This document shows, one piece after another, positions 1 to 8,498 of a stretch of 64,000 bases of DNA. Numbering within the stretch: the stretch's first letter is position 1; every line of letters starts with the position of its first letter. Source of the stretch: CALMBW01 sp963779645 (GTDB lineage Bacteria > Actinomycetota > CADDZG01 > WHSQ01); contig CAVZYX010000005.1 of assembly GCA_963779645.1 (NCBI GenBank), positions 2,302,116 to 2,366,115 on the forward strand, read 5' to 3'. The position numbers and the translations under genes are program-made. Under the pieces are notes generated by a model. The model was given only the letters and a program-made list of their open reading frames with translations. It did not search any database and was not told the DNA's origin.

Positions 1-45
1 AGCAAGCGCAACGATGGCGATCAAGGGTAAGTAGCGCAATGTCAT
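1..45 (-). CDS. N-terminus of a membrane protein downstream of trpE (partial)
   Basis: Only the first 15 codons lie in the window, from ATG at 45-43 off the left edge. They read MTLRYLPLIAIVALA, the start of a hydrophobic helix. The start lies 2 bases after the trpE stop, so the two are coupled; GTG at 48-46 is an alternative start. In actinobacterial trp operons trpE is commonly followed by a small 'Trp biosynthesis-associated membrane protein' with several helices. Position and hydrophobicity fit that family, but 15 residues cannot prove it. Confidence 0.45.
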   Translation of the reverse strand, partial: MTLRYLPLIAIVALA

Positions 46-47
46 CA

Positions 48-1538
48 CTAAGTGAGGTTCTCCGCCGCGAGGGCCGCCCGAAGCAGCGCCTCCGCCTTCC
101 GGCGCGTCTCCTCCGCCTCTGCTTCCGGCACAGAATCGGCGACCACACCGGCTCCGGCCTGCACGAAAGCGCGACCCTGCGAAGCAACGATGGTACGGAT
201 CGTGATGCAGGTGTCGAGGTTCCCCGAGAAATCGAAGTAGCCAACAACCCCCGCGTATGGCCCACGCTTCGTTACTTCCAAGGAATCGATGATCTCCATG
301 GCCCTCACTTTTGGTGCACCGGAAACGGTTCCCGCTGGGAAACATGCCGTTAGAGCGTCGAAGGCTGTTCTGTCTTCACGGAGTTTTCCCGTCACGCTTG
401 AGACGATGTGCATCACATGGCTGTACCGCTCGACGCTCATCAACTCATCTACCTCGACGGTTCCGTATCTCGCAACGCGGCCCACATCGTTGCGCGCCAG
501 ATCGACAAGCATCACGTGCTCTGCGCGTTCCTTCTCGTCCGAGAGAAGGTCCTCTTCCAGCGCCTGATCCTCTGTTTCGTTAGCCCCGCGGCCTCTCGTT
601 CCGGCGATCGGTCGTGTAACCACGTGATCGCCCATCACTCGAACGAGTGGCTCCGGAGAAGATCCCGCGATCTCAACATCGGGATGATCATCCGTGGGGC
701 CGAACCTCAGGAAGTACATGTAGGGGCTGGGATTAAGCGCTCGAAGAGCTCTGTATGCGCCCAGTGCCGAGCCTCGCAACGGAGCCTCGAACCGGCGCGA
801 CGGGACGACCTGGAAGATGTCACCCGCGTAGATGTGCTCCTTCGCCGTTGCAACCCAAGACGCATACGTCTCATCGGAGACCTCGGAACGGAAGTCGATC
901 TCGGAGTCGAGCTCGAGATCCATCTGGGGAGACCCCAGAGGCATAGCGAGCTTCTCTACCACCTCGTCGCACAGGGCACAAGCCTCTTCGTACTGACCCG
1001 CAGGGTCGTCGGAGATCGCAACGTTCGTGATAACGAACGCTCGCTGCCTCAAGTGATCGAAGACCACGAAGCTGCGCGTCAGGATCAGGGCGAGATCCGG
1101 AAGCCCTAGATCGTCCGAGGGTTCGTCGGGCAGGCGTTCAAGTTCGCGCACACAGTCGTAACCGACGTATCCGACCGCGCCTCCGTGCAGCGGAGGCAAG
1201 CCTTCGAGATCGGGAGCATCGAACGCGGCCAGCAACCGGCGAACGTAAGCTAGGGGTCCTTCGCCCTCCTCGGGAGTGACTGGCGCTGCTCCCTCGACGA
1301 TGATCCGACCATCCACCGCCTTTACCGTCGCGAATGCATCTCCGCCCAAGAACGAGTAACGAGCCCAACGCTCGCCTCCTTCGACACTCTCGAGCAGGAA
1401 ACCGTTCGGTTGCGGAGCGAGCCTCATGAACGCGGCGACGGGGGTCTGGAAATCCGCAAGCACTTCGCGCCACACGGGGACCACGTTGTGCTTCTCGGCG
1501 AGTTCCAGGAACTCTTCGCGTGCCGGGCGGTGGATCGC
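48..1538 (-). CDS. trpE: Anthranilate synthase component I
   Basis: Converts chorismate and ammonia (from the TrpG subunit) to anthranilate, the first step of tryptophan synthesis, in the cytosol. The protein has the N-terminal regulatory domain with the feedback-site motif LLESVE and the complete chorismate-binding domain: PIAGTRGRG, VDLARNDVGRV, FPAGTVSGAPK and QAGAGVVADS. Length is about 480-495 residues, normal for TrpE. The start is unclear. Family-like sequence (IHRPAREEFLELAEKHN) runs back to 1535, immediately after the hisI stop (1541-1539) and a Shine-Dalgarno-like AAGGGGGG, but the codon there is GCG followed by ATC. The first ordinary start is GTG at 1484. It is the last-but-one gene of the his/trp run visible here. 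Confidence 0.96.
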   Translation of the reverse strand, partial: AIHRPAREEFLELAEKHNVVPVWREVLADFQTPVAAFMRLAPQPNGFLLESVEGGERWARYSFLGGDAFATVKAVDGRIIVEGAAPVTPEEGEGPLAYVRRLLAAFDAPDLEGLPPLHGGAVGYVGYDCVRELERLPDEPSDDLGLPDLALILTRSFVVFDHLRQRAFVITNVAISDDPAGQYEEACALCDEVVEKLAMPLGSPQMDLELDSEIDFRSEVSDETYASWVATAKEHIYAGDIFQVVPSRRFEAPLRGSALGAYRALRALNPSPYMYFLRFGPTDDHPDVEIAGSSPEPLVRVMGDHVVTRPIAGTRGRGANETEDQALEEDLLSDEKERAEHVMLVDLARNDVGRVARYGTVEVDELMSVERYSHVMHIVSSVTGKLREDRTAFDALTACFPAGTVSGAPKVRAMEIIDSLEVTKRGPYAGVVGYFDFSGNLDTCITIRTIVASQGRAFVQAGAGVVADSVPEAEAEETRRKAEALLRAALAAENLT

Positions 1539-1895
1539 TTACCCCCCTTCGGCGATCAGGCTGCGATAGAAACAAGAAGTTTCCCCGGTGTGACATGCAG
1601 GCCCGGCTGCCTCGACGACCATCAGAAGCGCATCCAGATCGCAGTCGTAGCGCAAGTCGACGACGTTCTGAACATTGCCCGATGTTGCTCCCTTGTTCCA
1701 GTACTCCTGACGCGAACGACTCCAGAACCAGGTCGTCGAACTATCGAGCGTTCGTCGGACAGCCTCCTCGTCGCACCACGCGAGCATCAACACCTCTCCC
1801 GTCGACGCGTCTTGAACTATCGCAGGGAGCAACCCATCGGCGTTGTAGCGAAGCTCAGAGAACCCGAAGCGACCTCGGTCTATTTCCTCAGACAT
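1539..1895 (-). CDS. hisI: Phosphoribosyl-AMP cyclohydrolase
   Basis: Opens the adenine ring of phosphoribosyl-AMP, the third step of histidine synthesis; a zinc-dependent cytosolic enzyme. The 118 residues match a stand-alone HisI without a fused HisE domain. Visible motifs are SRSRQ, YWNKGATSGN, the metal-binding D-C-D stretch (DLRYDCDLDALL) and the C-terminal cysteines in PACHTGETSCF. It starts with ATG 25 bases after the M24 peptidase stop and ends directly against trpE (stop TAA at 1541-1539), so it is probably co-transcribed with hisF, the peptidase and trpE. Confidence 0.96.
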   Translation of the reverse strand: MSEEIDRGRFGFSELRYNADGLLPAIVQDASTGEVLMLAWCDEEAVRRTLDSSTTWFWSRSRQEYWNKGATSGNVQNVVDLRYDCDLDALLMVVEAAGPACHTGETSCFYRSLIAEGG

Positions 1896-1920
1896 CAGAC
1901 CTTTTTCTTCTTCTTCTCTT

Positions 1921-3063
1921 CTAGGGCTGGAGGTCGTAGGGGAAGGGATCCGTCAGGTGTTCGATGCCGTCCTCGGTCACTACGACGGTGTCCTCGAGCC
2001 TTACGCCACCCATCCCGCGGAAGTAGAGGCCGGGCTCGAGCGCGACGACATCCCCGACCACAAGTTCCTCCGAGCGGCGGCCCTGGCGCGGTCTTTCGTG
2101 AACCTCGAGACCGACGCCGTGACCGAGCGAGTGGAAGAAACCGTGGTCAAGCGTGCCCGGGCCCTCGTGCATGTCGAAGGTTGGATAACCGTTGCCGTGG
2201 AAGTGCTCGACGACCTTTGCGTGACCACCTTTGGTCCCGGCCCTAGTTGAATCGAAGGCGATATGTAGTGCCTCCAGGCAGTGCTTGTGTAGCCGGCGGA
2301 GATCGTCGGAAGGTTCTCCCGGCACGAAGGTGCGCGTCATGTCTGTGTAAGCACCGGTCTTGCGATCGCGCGGGAAGCAATCGATGATGCACGACTGGTC
2401 CGCGAGGATCGGCCCGCTGCCGATCTGGTGCCCCTCGAGGCATGCATCGCCCGAGTGCACGATGATCTCTTCGCTTTCAGCGCCCTGCGTCAAGAGTTCG
2501 GCCGACATAGCTTCACGGATCCACTCGGCGGTCAGGATCTCGCCGTCGAACTTGAGTTGGTTAGAGCTCGTGGGCTCGGCCTCGCGAAGCATCCGTGCAG
2601 CGGTAAGCATCGCGGTATCGGCTGCCCTTTGAGCTCGCTCCATCCCCTCCAGCTCCCAGGGAGACTTCGCTCTGCGTCGCATGGCCCATGCCTCATCGTC
2701 GACGACCACTTCCAAACCCTTGCCCCGAAGGTAATCGGCCTCAAGCACTCCAAAACCGGGCGGCACGATGACCGACGTCACTTGAAGTTTCGCGAGGGCG
2801 CGCACCGTGATCTCGGCGAACAGGTGAGGCAACGGGAACGACTCGTCTCGGACCAGCTCGTCGGCCCCTAAGTCGTGCATCTTCCAGAACTCATCGACTA
2901 CGTCTTCGCGGCGATCGAAGATCGACTCCTCCAGGATCGTGCCGACCACGATCCTCTTCCCGTCGTGGTCGATGAAGATCAGGTCGTCCATGACAGCCTC
3001 GCCCACCTCGTGCCGCATCACGGGGCTCAGAAGGGGGGTATCGATATGAAGAAGTGTCGTCAT
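1921..3063 (-). CDS. M24-family metallopeptidase (Xaa-Pro aminopeptidase-like)
   Basis: A predicted dimetal aminopeptidase of the pita-bread fold that removes N-terminal residues, probably before proline. With the start at ATG 3063 (reading MTTLLHIDTP) it has 380 residues: a creatinase-like N-domain of about 130 residues, then the catalytic domain. All five metal ligands are visible: D228 (IIDCF), D241 (AYTDMTR), H315 (HSLGHGVGLE), E343 (ALEPGLY) and E357 (VRLEDTV). The start lies one base after the hisF stop, so it belongs to the his transcription unit although it has no known role in histidine synthesis. The substrate cannot be told from sequence. Confidence 0.87.
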   Translation of the reverse strand: MTTLLHIDTPLLSPVMRHEVGEAVMDDLIFIDHDGKRIVVGTILEESIFDRREDVVDEFWKMHDLGADELVRDESFPLPHLFAEITVRALAKLQVTSVIVPPGFGVLEADYLRGKGLEVVVDDEAWAMRRRAKSPWELEGMERAQRAADTAMLTAARMLREAEPTSSNQLKFDGEILTAEWIREAMSAELLTQGAESEEIIVHSGDACLEGHQIGSGPILADQSCIIDCFPRDRKTGAYTDMTRTFVPGEPSDDLRRLHKHCLEALHIAFDSTRAGTKGGHAKVVEHFHGNGYPTFDMHEGPGTLDHGFFHSLGHGVGLEVHERPRQGRRSEELVVGDVVALEPGLYFRGMGGVRLEDTVVVTEDGIEHLTDPFPYDLQP

Positions 3064-3064
3064 C

Positions 3065-3829
3065 TCAGGGAATCCTAACGGGCAGACCACGGTCGGCGAT
3101 GGCTCGCTTGGCGTCTGTTACCGAAAACTCCTCGAAGTGAAACACCGAAGCCGCAAGTGCTGCTTCTGCTCCACCAAGAGCGGGGTCGACCGCTTCAGCC
3201 AGATGCTCGGGACGACCTGCCCCGCCGGACGCTATGACGGGTACGGGTACGGCTTTCGAGACGGCGCTCGTGAGTGCAAGGTCGTAGCCGTTTGTGGTTC
3301 CGTCGCGATCCATCGAAGTGAGGAGGATCTCGCCAGCTCCCGATGAAGCTCCTTTGATCGCCCAGGCCACCGCGTCCAGCCCGGTGGCATCTCTGCCCCC
3401 TCTGACGTAGACCTCCCAGGTGCTTCCCTCGGCTCGCGCGTCGATCGCGAGGACGATCGCCTGACTTCCGAATTCGTCGGCGACTTCGCTGATGAGGCCC
3501 GGTTCCAGTACCGCGGCGGTGTTGATCGCAACCTTGTCGGCGCCCGCTCTCAGCAGTCGGCGAACGTCATCCACGGTACGTACCCCGCCACCCACCGTCA
3601 GTGGGATGAACATCGACTCCGCCGTTCGGGAGATGACGTCCAGGATCAGATCGCGCCCCTCGTGGGACGCCGTGATGTCGAGGAACACAACTTCGTCAGC
3701 GCCCTCGGAGTCGTATCGAGCTGCAAGCTCGACCGGATCCCCCGCATCGCGAAGTTCAACAAAGCGGACACCCTTAACCACCCGGCCTTTGTCCACGTCT
3801 AGACATGGGATCACTCGCTTGGCCAGCAT
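3065..3829 (-). CDS. hisF: Imidazole glycerol phosphate synthase, cyclase subunit
   Basis: Together with the glutaminase HisH it turns PRFAR plus ammonia into imidazole glycerol phosphate and AICAR. A (beta/alpha)8 barrel of 254 residues, the usual length. Catalytic aspartates are in VIPCLDVDKGRVVKG (near residue 11) and VLAIDARAEG (near 130). The phosphate-binding loops TVGGGVRT and VIASGGAGRPEH are present. Its partner hisH and the paralogue hisA lie about 4 kb upstream on the same strand, separated by an HNH gene, a nitrobindin-like gene and an oppositely oriented lipoprotein gene. hisF therefore needs its own promoter in the 65-bp divergent gap 3830-3894. Confidence 0.97.
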   Translation of the reverse strand: MLAKRVIPCLDVDKGRVVKGVRFVELRDAGDPVELAARYDSEGADEVVFLDITASHEGRDLILDVISRTAESMFIPLTVGGGVRTVDDVRRLLRAGADKVAINTAAVLEPGLISEVADEFGSQAIVLAIDARAEGSTWEVYVRGGRDATGLDAVAWAIKGASSGAGEILLTSMDRDGTTNGYDLALTSAVSKAVPVPVIASGGAGRPEHLAEAVDPALGGAEAALAASVFHFEEFSVTDAKRAIADRGLPVRIP

Positions 3830-3894
3830 GCTTGAACGGTAGCCGAGCCCACGGATAACCCGTTCTTAAGCGGACTCCCCCGTATCCTGATCTG

Positions 3895-5397
3895 ATGCAT
3901 CGGGTAGGAACCGGCTTAGCGATCGCCGTTTTGATGCTCGTATCGCAAGCGTGCACTCCAGGTCTGGAGGAAGAGCGCGAACGGCGGGGTCTCGAGGCGG
4001 AAGAGTCCCCCGATGATGGAGCCGAAAAGCCTGAGAAGGCTCCCAAGCCCGAAGAACCCGACTACAGCGGACCGATCAACACCGGCGTCGAAGGACTGAC
4101 CACCTTCCGAGGCAACGCCTCGCGCATGTTCTACGGCCAAGGTCCGATCCCCAAACATCCGGAGATCCTGTGGCGATATCCGGCGAGCGGGGGGATGTGT
4201 GCTGTATCTGACGATGGGTCCGGCCCACGAACCTGGTGTGGGACCGGGTGGACGGGTCAGCCGAACGTTGTCGAAGTAGACGGCACCACACAGGTTCGGT
4301 TCGGTGCTTACGACAGAGCCGTGCATGTGCTCGACGCCACAACCGGGGCCGAGCTCTACGAGCCCTTCTTCACCGGTGACATCATCAAAGGCACGGTCAC
4401 CTCCGACCCCGATGGGTACCCGTTGCTGTACTCCGGTTCGCGCGACAACTTCTATCACGTGCTCGCGCTCGATCGAGGGTCCACACCTGTCGAGTTGTGG
4501 AGCCTCGACGCGGCATCAGCACCTCAACCGATGTGGAACAACGACTGGGACTCTTCTGGACTCGTGATCGATGACTACCTGCTAGAAGGTGGCGAGAACT
4601 CGTGGTTCTACGTCGTGAAACTCAACCGGGGTCGGGATGCCGAGGGGAAGGTAACGGTTGACCCCGAGATCAGAGCGATGATCCCCGGTTTCGACGATCA
4701 GCTTCTAGCCGATCTCGGTTCGAACGAGGTGTCCATCGAGAATTCGGTCGCCTTTCGCGAAGGCATCGTCTACTTCGGCAACTCCGGAGGGCTGATCCAG
4801 GGGTGGGACATCAGTCGCCTCCTCAAAGGGGGCTCGAAGTACGAGCGTGTCTTCAGGTTCTGGATGGGTGAAGACACCGATGCTTCTGTGGTCATCGATG
4901 ACAAGGGATTCTTGTACGCATCCGCCGAACTCGAGCTGTTCAACGCGCGGGGACTCGAAGTCGGTCAACTCGTAAAGCTCGATCCCAACAGACCAGACGA
5001 CCCTCTCGTCTGGTCTGTTCCGGTTCCAGGCGAATCCGGGGGGGACGGCGGGATCTGGTCAACTCCCGCGATCTATCGAAACGCGCTTTACGCGACGACC
5101 AACACCGGTCGGTTACTCGCTATCGATAGGAGCACCGGGAGCATCGAATGGGAAAGCCCCCTAGCCGCCCCGGCATGGAGTTCGCCGGTCGTCGTGGACG
5201 AAACACTCATAGTCGGTGATTGCGACGGTGTCCTACATGCGTACGACGTGTCCTCTCCCCTAGTAGGGCCGCCGCCTGAACTCTGGACCGTGACGCTTCC
5301 GGGTTGCATCGAATCGACACCGGCGGTGTGGAAAGGACAGATCTTCGTTGGGTCGCGCGACGGGGGCTTCTATGCGATCGGCGACCCCGAGAGCTAG
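3895..5397 (+). CDS. PQQ-like beta-propeller lipoprotein
   Basis: A 500-residue exported protein. The N-terminus has a short hydrophobic signal ending in a lipobox-like LVSQAC (Cys20), followed by a charged, Glu/Pro-rich linker to about residue 60, so it is probably membrane-anchored outside the cell. The remainder has repeated blades typical of PQQ/PQQL propellers, for example VHVLDATTGAELYEP, LLAIDRSTGSIEWES and LHAYDVSSP, and ends with GQIFVGSRDGGFYAIG. No enzymatic residues were identified and such proteins often act as scaffolds, so function is unknown. It is the only plus-strand gene within the his region, is divergent from hisF and convergent with the next gene. Confidence 0.8.
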   Translation: MHRVGTGLAIAVLMLVSQACTPGLEEERERRGLEAEESPDDGAEKPEKAPKPEEPDYSGPINTGVEGLTTFRGNASRMFYGQGPIPKHPEILWRYPASGGMCAVSDDGSGPRTWCGTGWTGQPNVVEVDGTTQVRFGAYDRAVHVLDATTGAELYEPFFTGDIIKGTVTSDPDGYPLLYSGSRDNFYHVLALDRGSTPVELWSLDAASAPQPMWNNDWDSSGLVIDDYLLEGGENSWFYVVKLNRGRDAEGKVTVDPEIRAMIPGFDDQLLADLGSNEVSIENSVAFREGIVYFGNSGGLIQGWDISRLLKGGSKYERVFRFWMGEDTDASVVIDDKGFLYASAELELFNARGLEVGQLVKLDPNRPDDPLVWSVPVPGESGGDGGIWSTPAIYRNALYATTNTGRLLAIDRSTGSIEWESPLAAPAWSSPVVVDETLIVGDCDGVLHAYDVSSPLVGPPPELWTVTLPGCIESTPAVWKGQIFVGSRDGGFYAIGDPES

Positions 5398-5435
5398 GCA
5401 GCTCGGCGGCCTCAAGGACCGGTTCCCGTCTCTCT

Positions 5436-5921
5436 CTAGGAACGCAGCAGCTCCGCTTCGAGGTGAGCTTGAAGTTCATACCCTTCGGCCGCCATCGACA
5501 CCGCGTAGGTCAGTACGTCATCGGCAACCGACAGCGAGCGCGTTACTTCGGTGATGCTCTTAGCGGATGGTGTCGGCGCAAGCGAAAGGCTGCGCGTCAC
5601 GATGCTCGTGCCGCTTACCGTGCCGGTCTGTATCTCGGCATATCCAAAAGGATGACTGATGACGATCTCGATCCCCCCGGCGGGCTGGGGACGCCAGTAA
5701 CCCATCTCGGAATGCATCGGAGCTCCCGATCCTGCGGCCCATGTTCTTTGTTGGTACGCAAGGAACGGCTTGCCGACATGCCAGAACCGCGACTCTTCCT
5801 CATAGGTGAAGTCGTCGATCGAGGGATAGATGCCCTTACCGGATCCTCGCCACGTGCCCAGCAGGAACGCGATCGGTTCGAGCGCTGCGTGCAGCGCGAC
5901 ATCCAGCGCGGGACCATCCAT
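5436..5921 (-). CDS. Nitrobindin-like heme-binding beta-barrel protein (FABP-like, DUF1794)
   Basis: 161 residues matching the nitrobindin/THAP4 heme-domain family, small beta-barrels that bind heme b and can isomerise peroxynitrite or bind NO. The signature GTWRGSGKGIYPSI is at residues 22-35, and the C-terminal strand LQAHLEAELLR carries the histidine expected to coordinate heme. No signal peptide, so cytosolic. It is transcribed toward hisF but separated from it by the convergent lipoprotein gene, and upstream lies the HNH/DUF222 gene. Family assignment is good; the catalytic role is inferred from the family only. Confidence 0.82.
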   Translation of the reverse strand: MDGPALDVALHAALEPIAFLLGTWRGSGKGIYPSIDDFTYEEESRFWHVGKPFLAYQQRTWAAGSGAPMHSEMGYWRPQPAGGIEIVISHPFGYAEIQTGTVSGTSIVTRSLSLAPTPSAKSITEVTRSLSVADDVLTYAVSMAAEGYELQAHLEAELLRS

Positions 5922-5960
5922 GGAATCAGTCTAGACAGCAGCTGCGGAACTCGTGACTTG

Positions 5961-7080
5961 TCACGGGTCGGGCGCCCGGGGTTTGAGTTTTCCGGCTTTA
6001 CGGTCCTGTTTCGTTTTCGCCTGGTGGCATGTCCAGCAACGAGGTTTGAGGTTGCCATTGGAGGCGGGGCCGAGCGCGGAATGCGGCTCGACATGGTCGA
6101 TCTCGGTACGGAATCGATTGCCGCAGTCCACGCATGACACGCCGTCGAACTCCGGTGGCCCACCCAACTCCAAAGCCACGCGGACCTCGACGGGTGTGTT
6201 GCGCGTCCAGCGAGCGAACTGGCGTAGATCCTTGCCGTCGTAGAACACCCCGTTCAAGAAGGCATCCTTGGCTATCTCTTTAGCCGCCTGAGGAGACACC
6301 GGTCCAACACCCGGGATCTTGCAAACCTCGCCCTTGCGGACGTCGGTCCAACCACGCGTGGTGACTTCGTGGCTGACCAGCACCACGAGTTCGGGACGCT
6401 TGGCACGGCCGTTGCCCGAACCAGACAACAACTTGGCGTAGGCATCGGCGAGGTACCGCTCGAATGGCTCTAGGTTTCCGGTCTTCTTTGCCGCCCTAGC
6501 TAAACGTTGAGCTTCGGCCTCGGCCCTTGCAATGATCGGCGCTCCGACGTGCGGTTCCCACGACAGATGGACATGCGCCATACCGAGCTCGTCTGGATAG
6601 CTGCGAGCACAACGCGCCGCATGCTGACGCTGCGCCAGGCCCTGATGTTGTTCGGCCTCGAGTTTGGTAGATCTGGCTTTCTCCCTGAGCACGGCGAACG
6701 GCTCTTTCTTGGCCACCGCTAATAGCTTTGCGGCAGCTCCGGGAGCCGACTCCTCGGCCTTCGCGATCTCGGCTAGCTTGATCCAGAGACACTTCTCCGT
6801 GTTTGAGAGCTTCGTTCAGCGCTCCGGACTGGGCCAGGGTCTTTCCCGTCGCTACTGTGTCCTTGGCTTTTCCCAAAGAGGTCCCGGTGATCCGGGCCAA
6901 ACTGGAGGCGTCGTCGATCTTGCGAGCCAGCGTGGTTACTCCGAAAGCGCCGATCCTCTCGAGACGCGCATAGAGACCCAGCAGTCTGCGGGCTTCGGGG
7001 CCGGGCAGAAGCTCTGGCTCGAGACCGGCATTGGCTTTTTCGGCCAGTTCGATGGCTTGTTCCAGAAGGGCGACTTCCAT
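5961..7080 (-). CDS. HNH endonuclease, DUF222 type (reading frame interrupted)
   Basis: One gene read in two frames. The upstream part (7080 to about 6775) begins MEVALLEQAIELAEKANAG and carries the DUF222-like helical domain up to HGEVSLDQA. The downstream part continues as AEIAKAEESAPGAAAKLLAV and ends in an HNH domain with CVDCGNRF, EIDHVEPHS and CWTCHQAKTKQ. Removing one base near 6774 (RC context CAAGCTAGCCGAG) joins the parts into a normal protein of about 372 residues. This family is often multi-copy and dispersed in actinobacteria, and its cellular role is unknown. It sits inside the otherwise contiguous his genes, between hisA and hisF. It may be a sequencing error or a genuine pseudogene. 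Confidence 0.8.
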
Positions 7081-7155
7081 CCCTCAATCTTGACGAAGGG
7101 GTGCGACGTTTTTGCCCTTGCTTGGGAGGATTCTCTGAAGAAAGTTCGGAGTTTC

Positions 7156-7926
7156 TTAGCGGGGCTCTCGGAGAGGCTCGTCATCGTGGTCGCCCAGCTC
7201 GTCGGCGACTATCTGAGCTTCTCGAACATCGAACTTGTTCTCGTAAAGAGCGCGGCCCACGATGGCGCCTTCGATCCCCGACTTGCGAAGTGGAAGCAAC
7301 GATCTGATGTCATCGATCGAGCTGATCCCTCCCGAAGCGATCACGGGCAGAGATGTAGCTTCCTTCAGCCGTAGGAGACCCTCGATATCGGGGCCAGACA
7401 ACATCCCGTCGCGGCTGACATCGGTGTAGATGAAGCGAGCAACGCCCGCCTCCTCGAAAGACTTCACAGCATCGAGCACGGGCACTCCCGTTCCTACCGT
7501 CCACCCGTGTGCCGCAAGCTCGCCACCCCTCGCGTCGAGTGACACTGCGATCCGCTCGCCATACCTCTTGCAGGCTTTGGCCATCTCGTCTGGGTCCTCG
7601 AGAGCAACCGTGCCCAGAACGGCGCGGTTCGCTCCGGCCGCCAGCATCTCCTCGACATCGTCGAGGCTCCGGAGCCCCCCTCCTGCTTGGACCGGACAGG
7701 ACGCCGCCTTGATCACCTCGAGGACGAGCTCGCGATTACGCCGCTCTCCGGTCTTCGCACCGTCGAGGTCGACGATATGAAGCCAACGAGCGCCGGCCTT
7801 CGAGAATCCGATAGCGACCTTGACCGGATCATCGGAGTAAACGGTTTCTGTTCCGAACACGCCCTGCAGCAAGCGGACGCATCGTCCTTCCGAGATGTCA
7901 ACGGCGGGATAGACGGTGAAGCTCAA
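7156..7926 (-). CDS. hisA: ProFAR isomerase
   Basis: Isomerises ProFAR to PRFAR, the fourth histidine step. A (beta/alpha)8 barrel. The catalytic aspartates are in YPAVDISEGRCVRL and IYTDVSRDGML, with the loops QAGGGLRSLDD and VIASGGISSID. The chosen start is TTG at 7926 (reading LSFTVYPAVDI), which overlaps the hisH stop by 4 bases (TTGA). The longer frame upstream is unlike the family. This gives 256 residues; the last 15 or so (DHDDEPLREPR) form a charged tail beyond the usual end. It is the last gene of the hisDCBHA run. Confidence 0.96.
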   Translation of the reverse strand: MSFTVYPAVDISEGRCVRLLQGVFGTETVYSDDPVKVAIGFSKAGARWLHIVDLDGAKTGERRNRELVLEVIKAASCPVQAGGGLRSLDDVEEMLAAGANRAVLGTVALEDPDEMAKACKRYGERIAVSLDARGGELAAHGWTVGTGVPVLDAVKSFEEAGVARFIYTDVSRDGMLSGPDIEGLLRLKEATSLPVIASGGISSIDDIRSLLPLRKSGIEGAIVGRALYENKFDVREAQIVADELGDHDDEPLREPR

Positions 7927-8495
7927 TTTTGCTGAACCCACTTTCTTAGTAACTCGATGCCGGCGGGGCCGCTTTTCTCTGGGTGGAACTGAACAGCCGT
8001 GACCGAACCGCTTTCGATCCGAGCAGCGAATCGTTCCCCGTGTTCGCACCATCCCGTGACCACGCCTGATAGATCTTCATGCGGGTGCACAGCGAACGAG
8101 TGGTCGAAGTAGAAGTAGTCCTCTTCCACGGTGTTCCACCCGATGTGAGGAACGGTGACTGTACCCGGTAGCCGCGTGACCTCGCCCCTCATCAGACCCA
8201 GCCCATCCGTACCCCCGGCTTCTTCGCTCCGGTCGAACAACAATTGCATACCGAGGCAGATGCCGAGATAGGGCCTGTCCGCTCCGATCCACTCTCGAAC
8301 GAGATCTGTAAGTCCCAGATCCGAGATGTTCCGCAAACAGCGATCCAGGATGCCTTGCCCCGGGATGCACATGGCATCGGCAGCATCGATCGTTGCCTCG
8401 TCCGATGTCGTGACGACATCCGCTCCTGCGACCTCCAGTGCCTTGGCGACGCTACGCAGGTTGCCCATCCCATAGTCGAGGAGTGCGACCCGCAT
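7923..8495 (-). CDS. hisH: Imidazole glycerol phosphate synthase, glutamine amidotransferase subunit
   Basis: Hydrolyses glutamine and channels ammonia to HisF. A class I amidotransferase of 190 residues with the nucleophile Cys in YLGICLGMQLLFD and the His/Glu pair in AVQFHPEKSG. The oxyanion-loop region MCIPGQG is near residue 50. It starts with ATG 3 bases after the hisB stop and ends overlapping hisA. Confidence 0.97.
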   Translation of the reverse strand: MRVALLDYGMGNLRSVAKALEVAGADVVTTSDEATIDAADAMCIPGQGILDRCLRNISDLGLTDLVREWIGADRPYLGICLGMQLLFDRSEEAGGTDGLGLMRGEVTRLPGTVTVPHIGWNTVEEDYFYFDHSFAVHPHEDLSGVVTGWCEHGERFAARIESGSVTAVQFHPEKSGPAGIELLRKWVQQN

Positions 8496-8498
8496 CGC

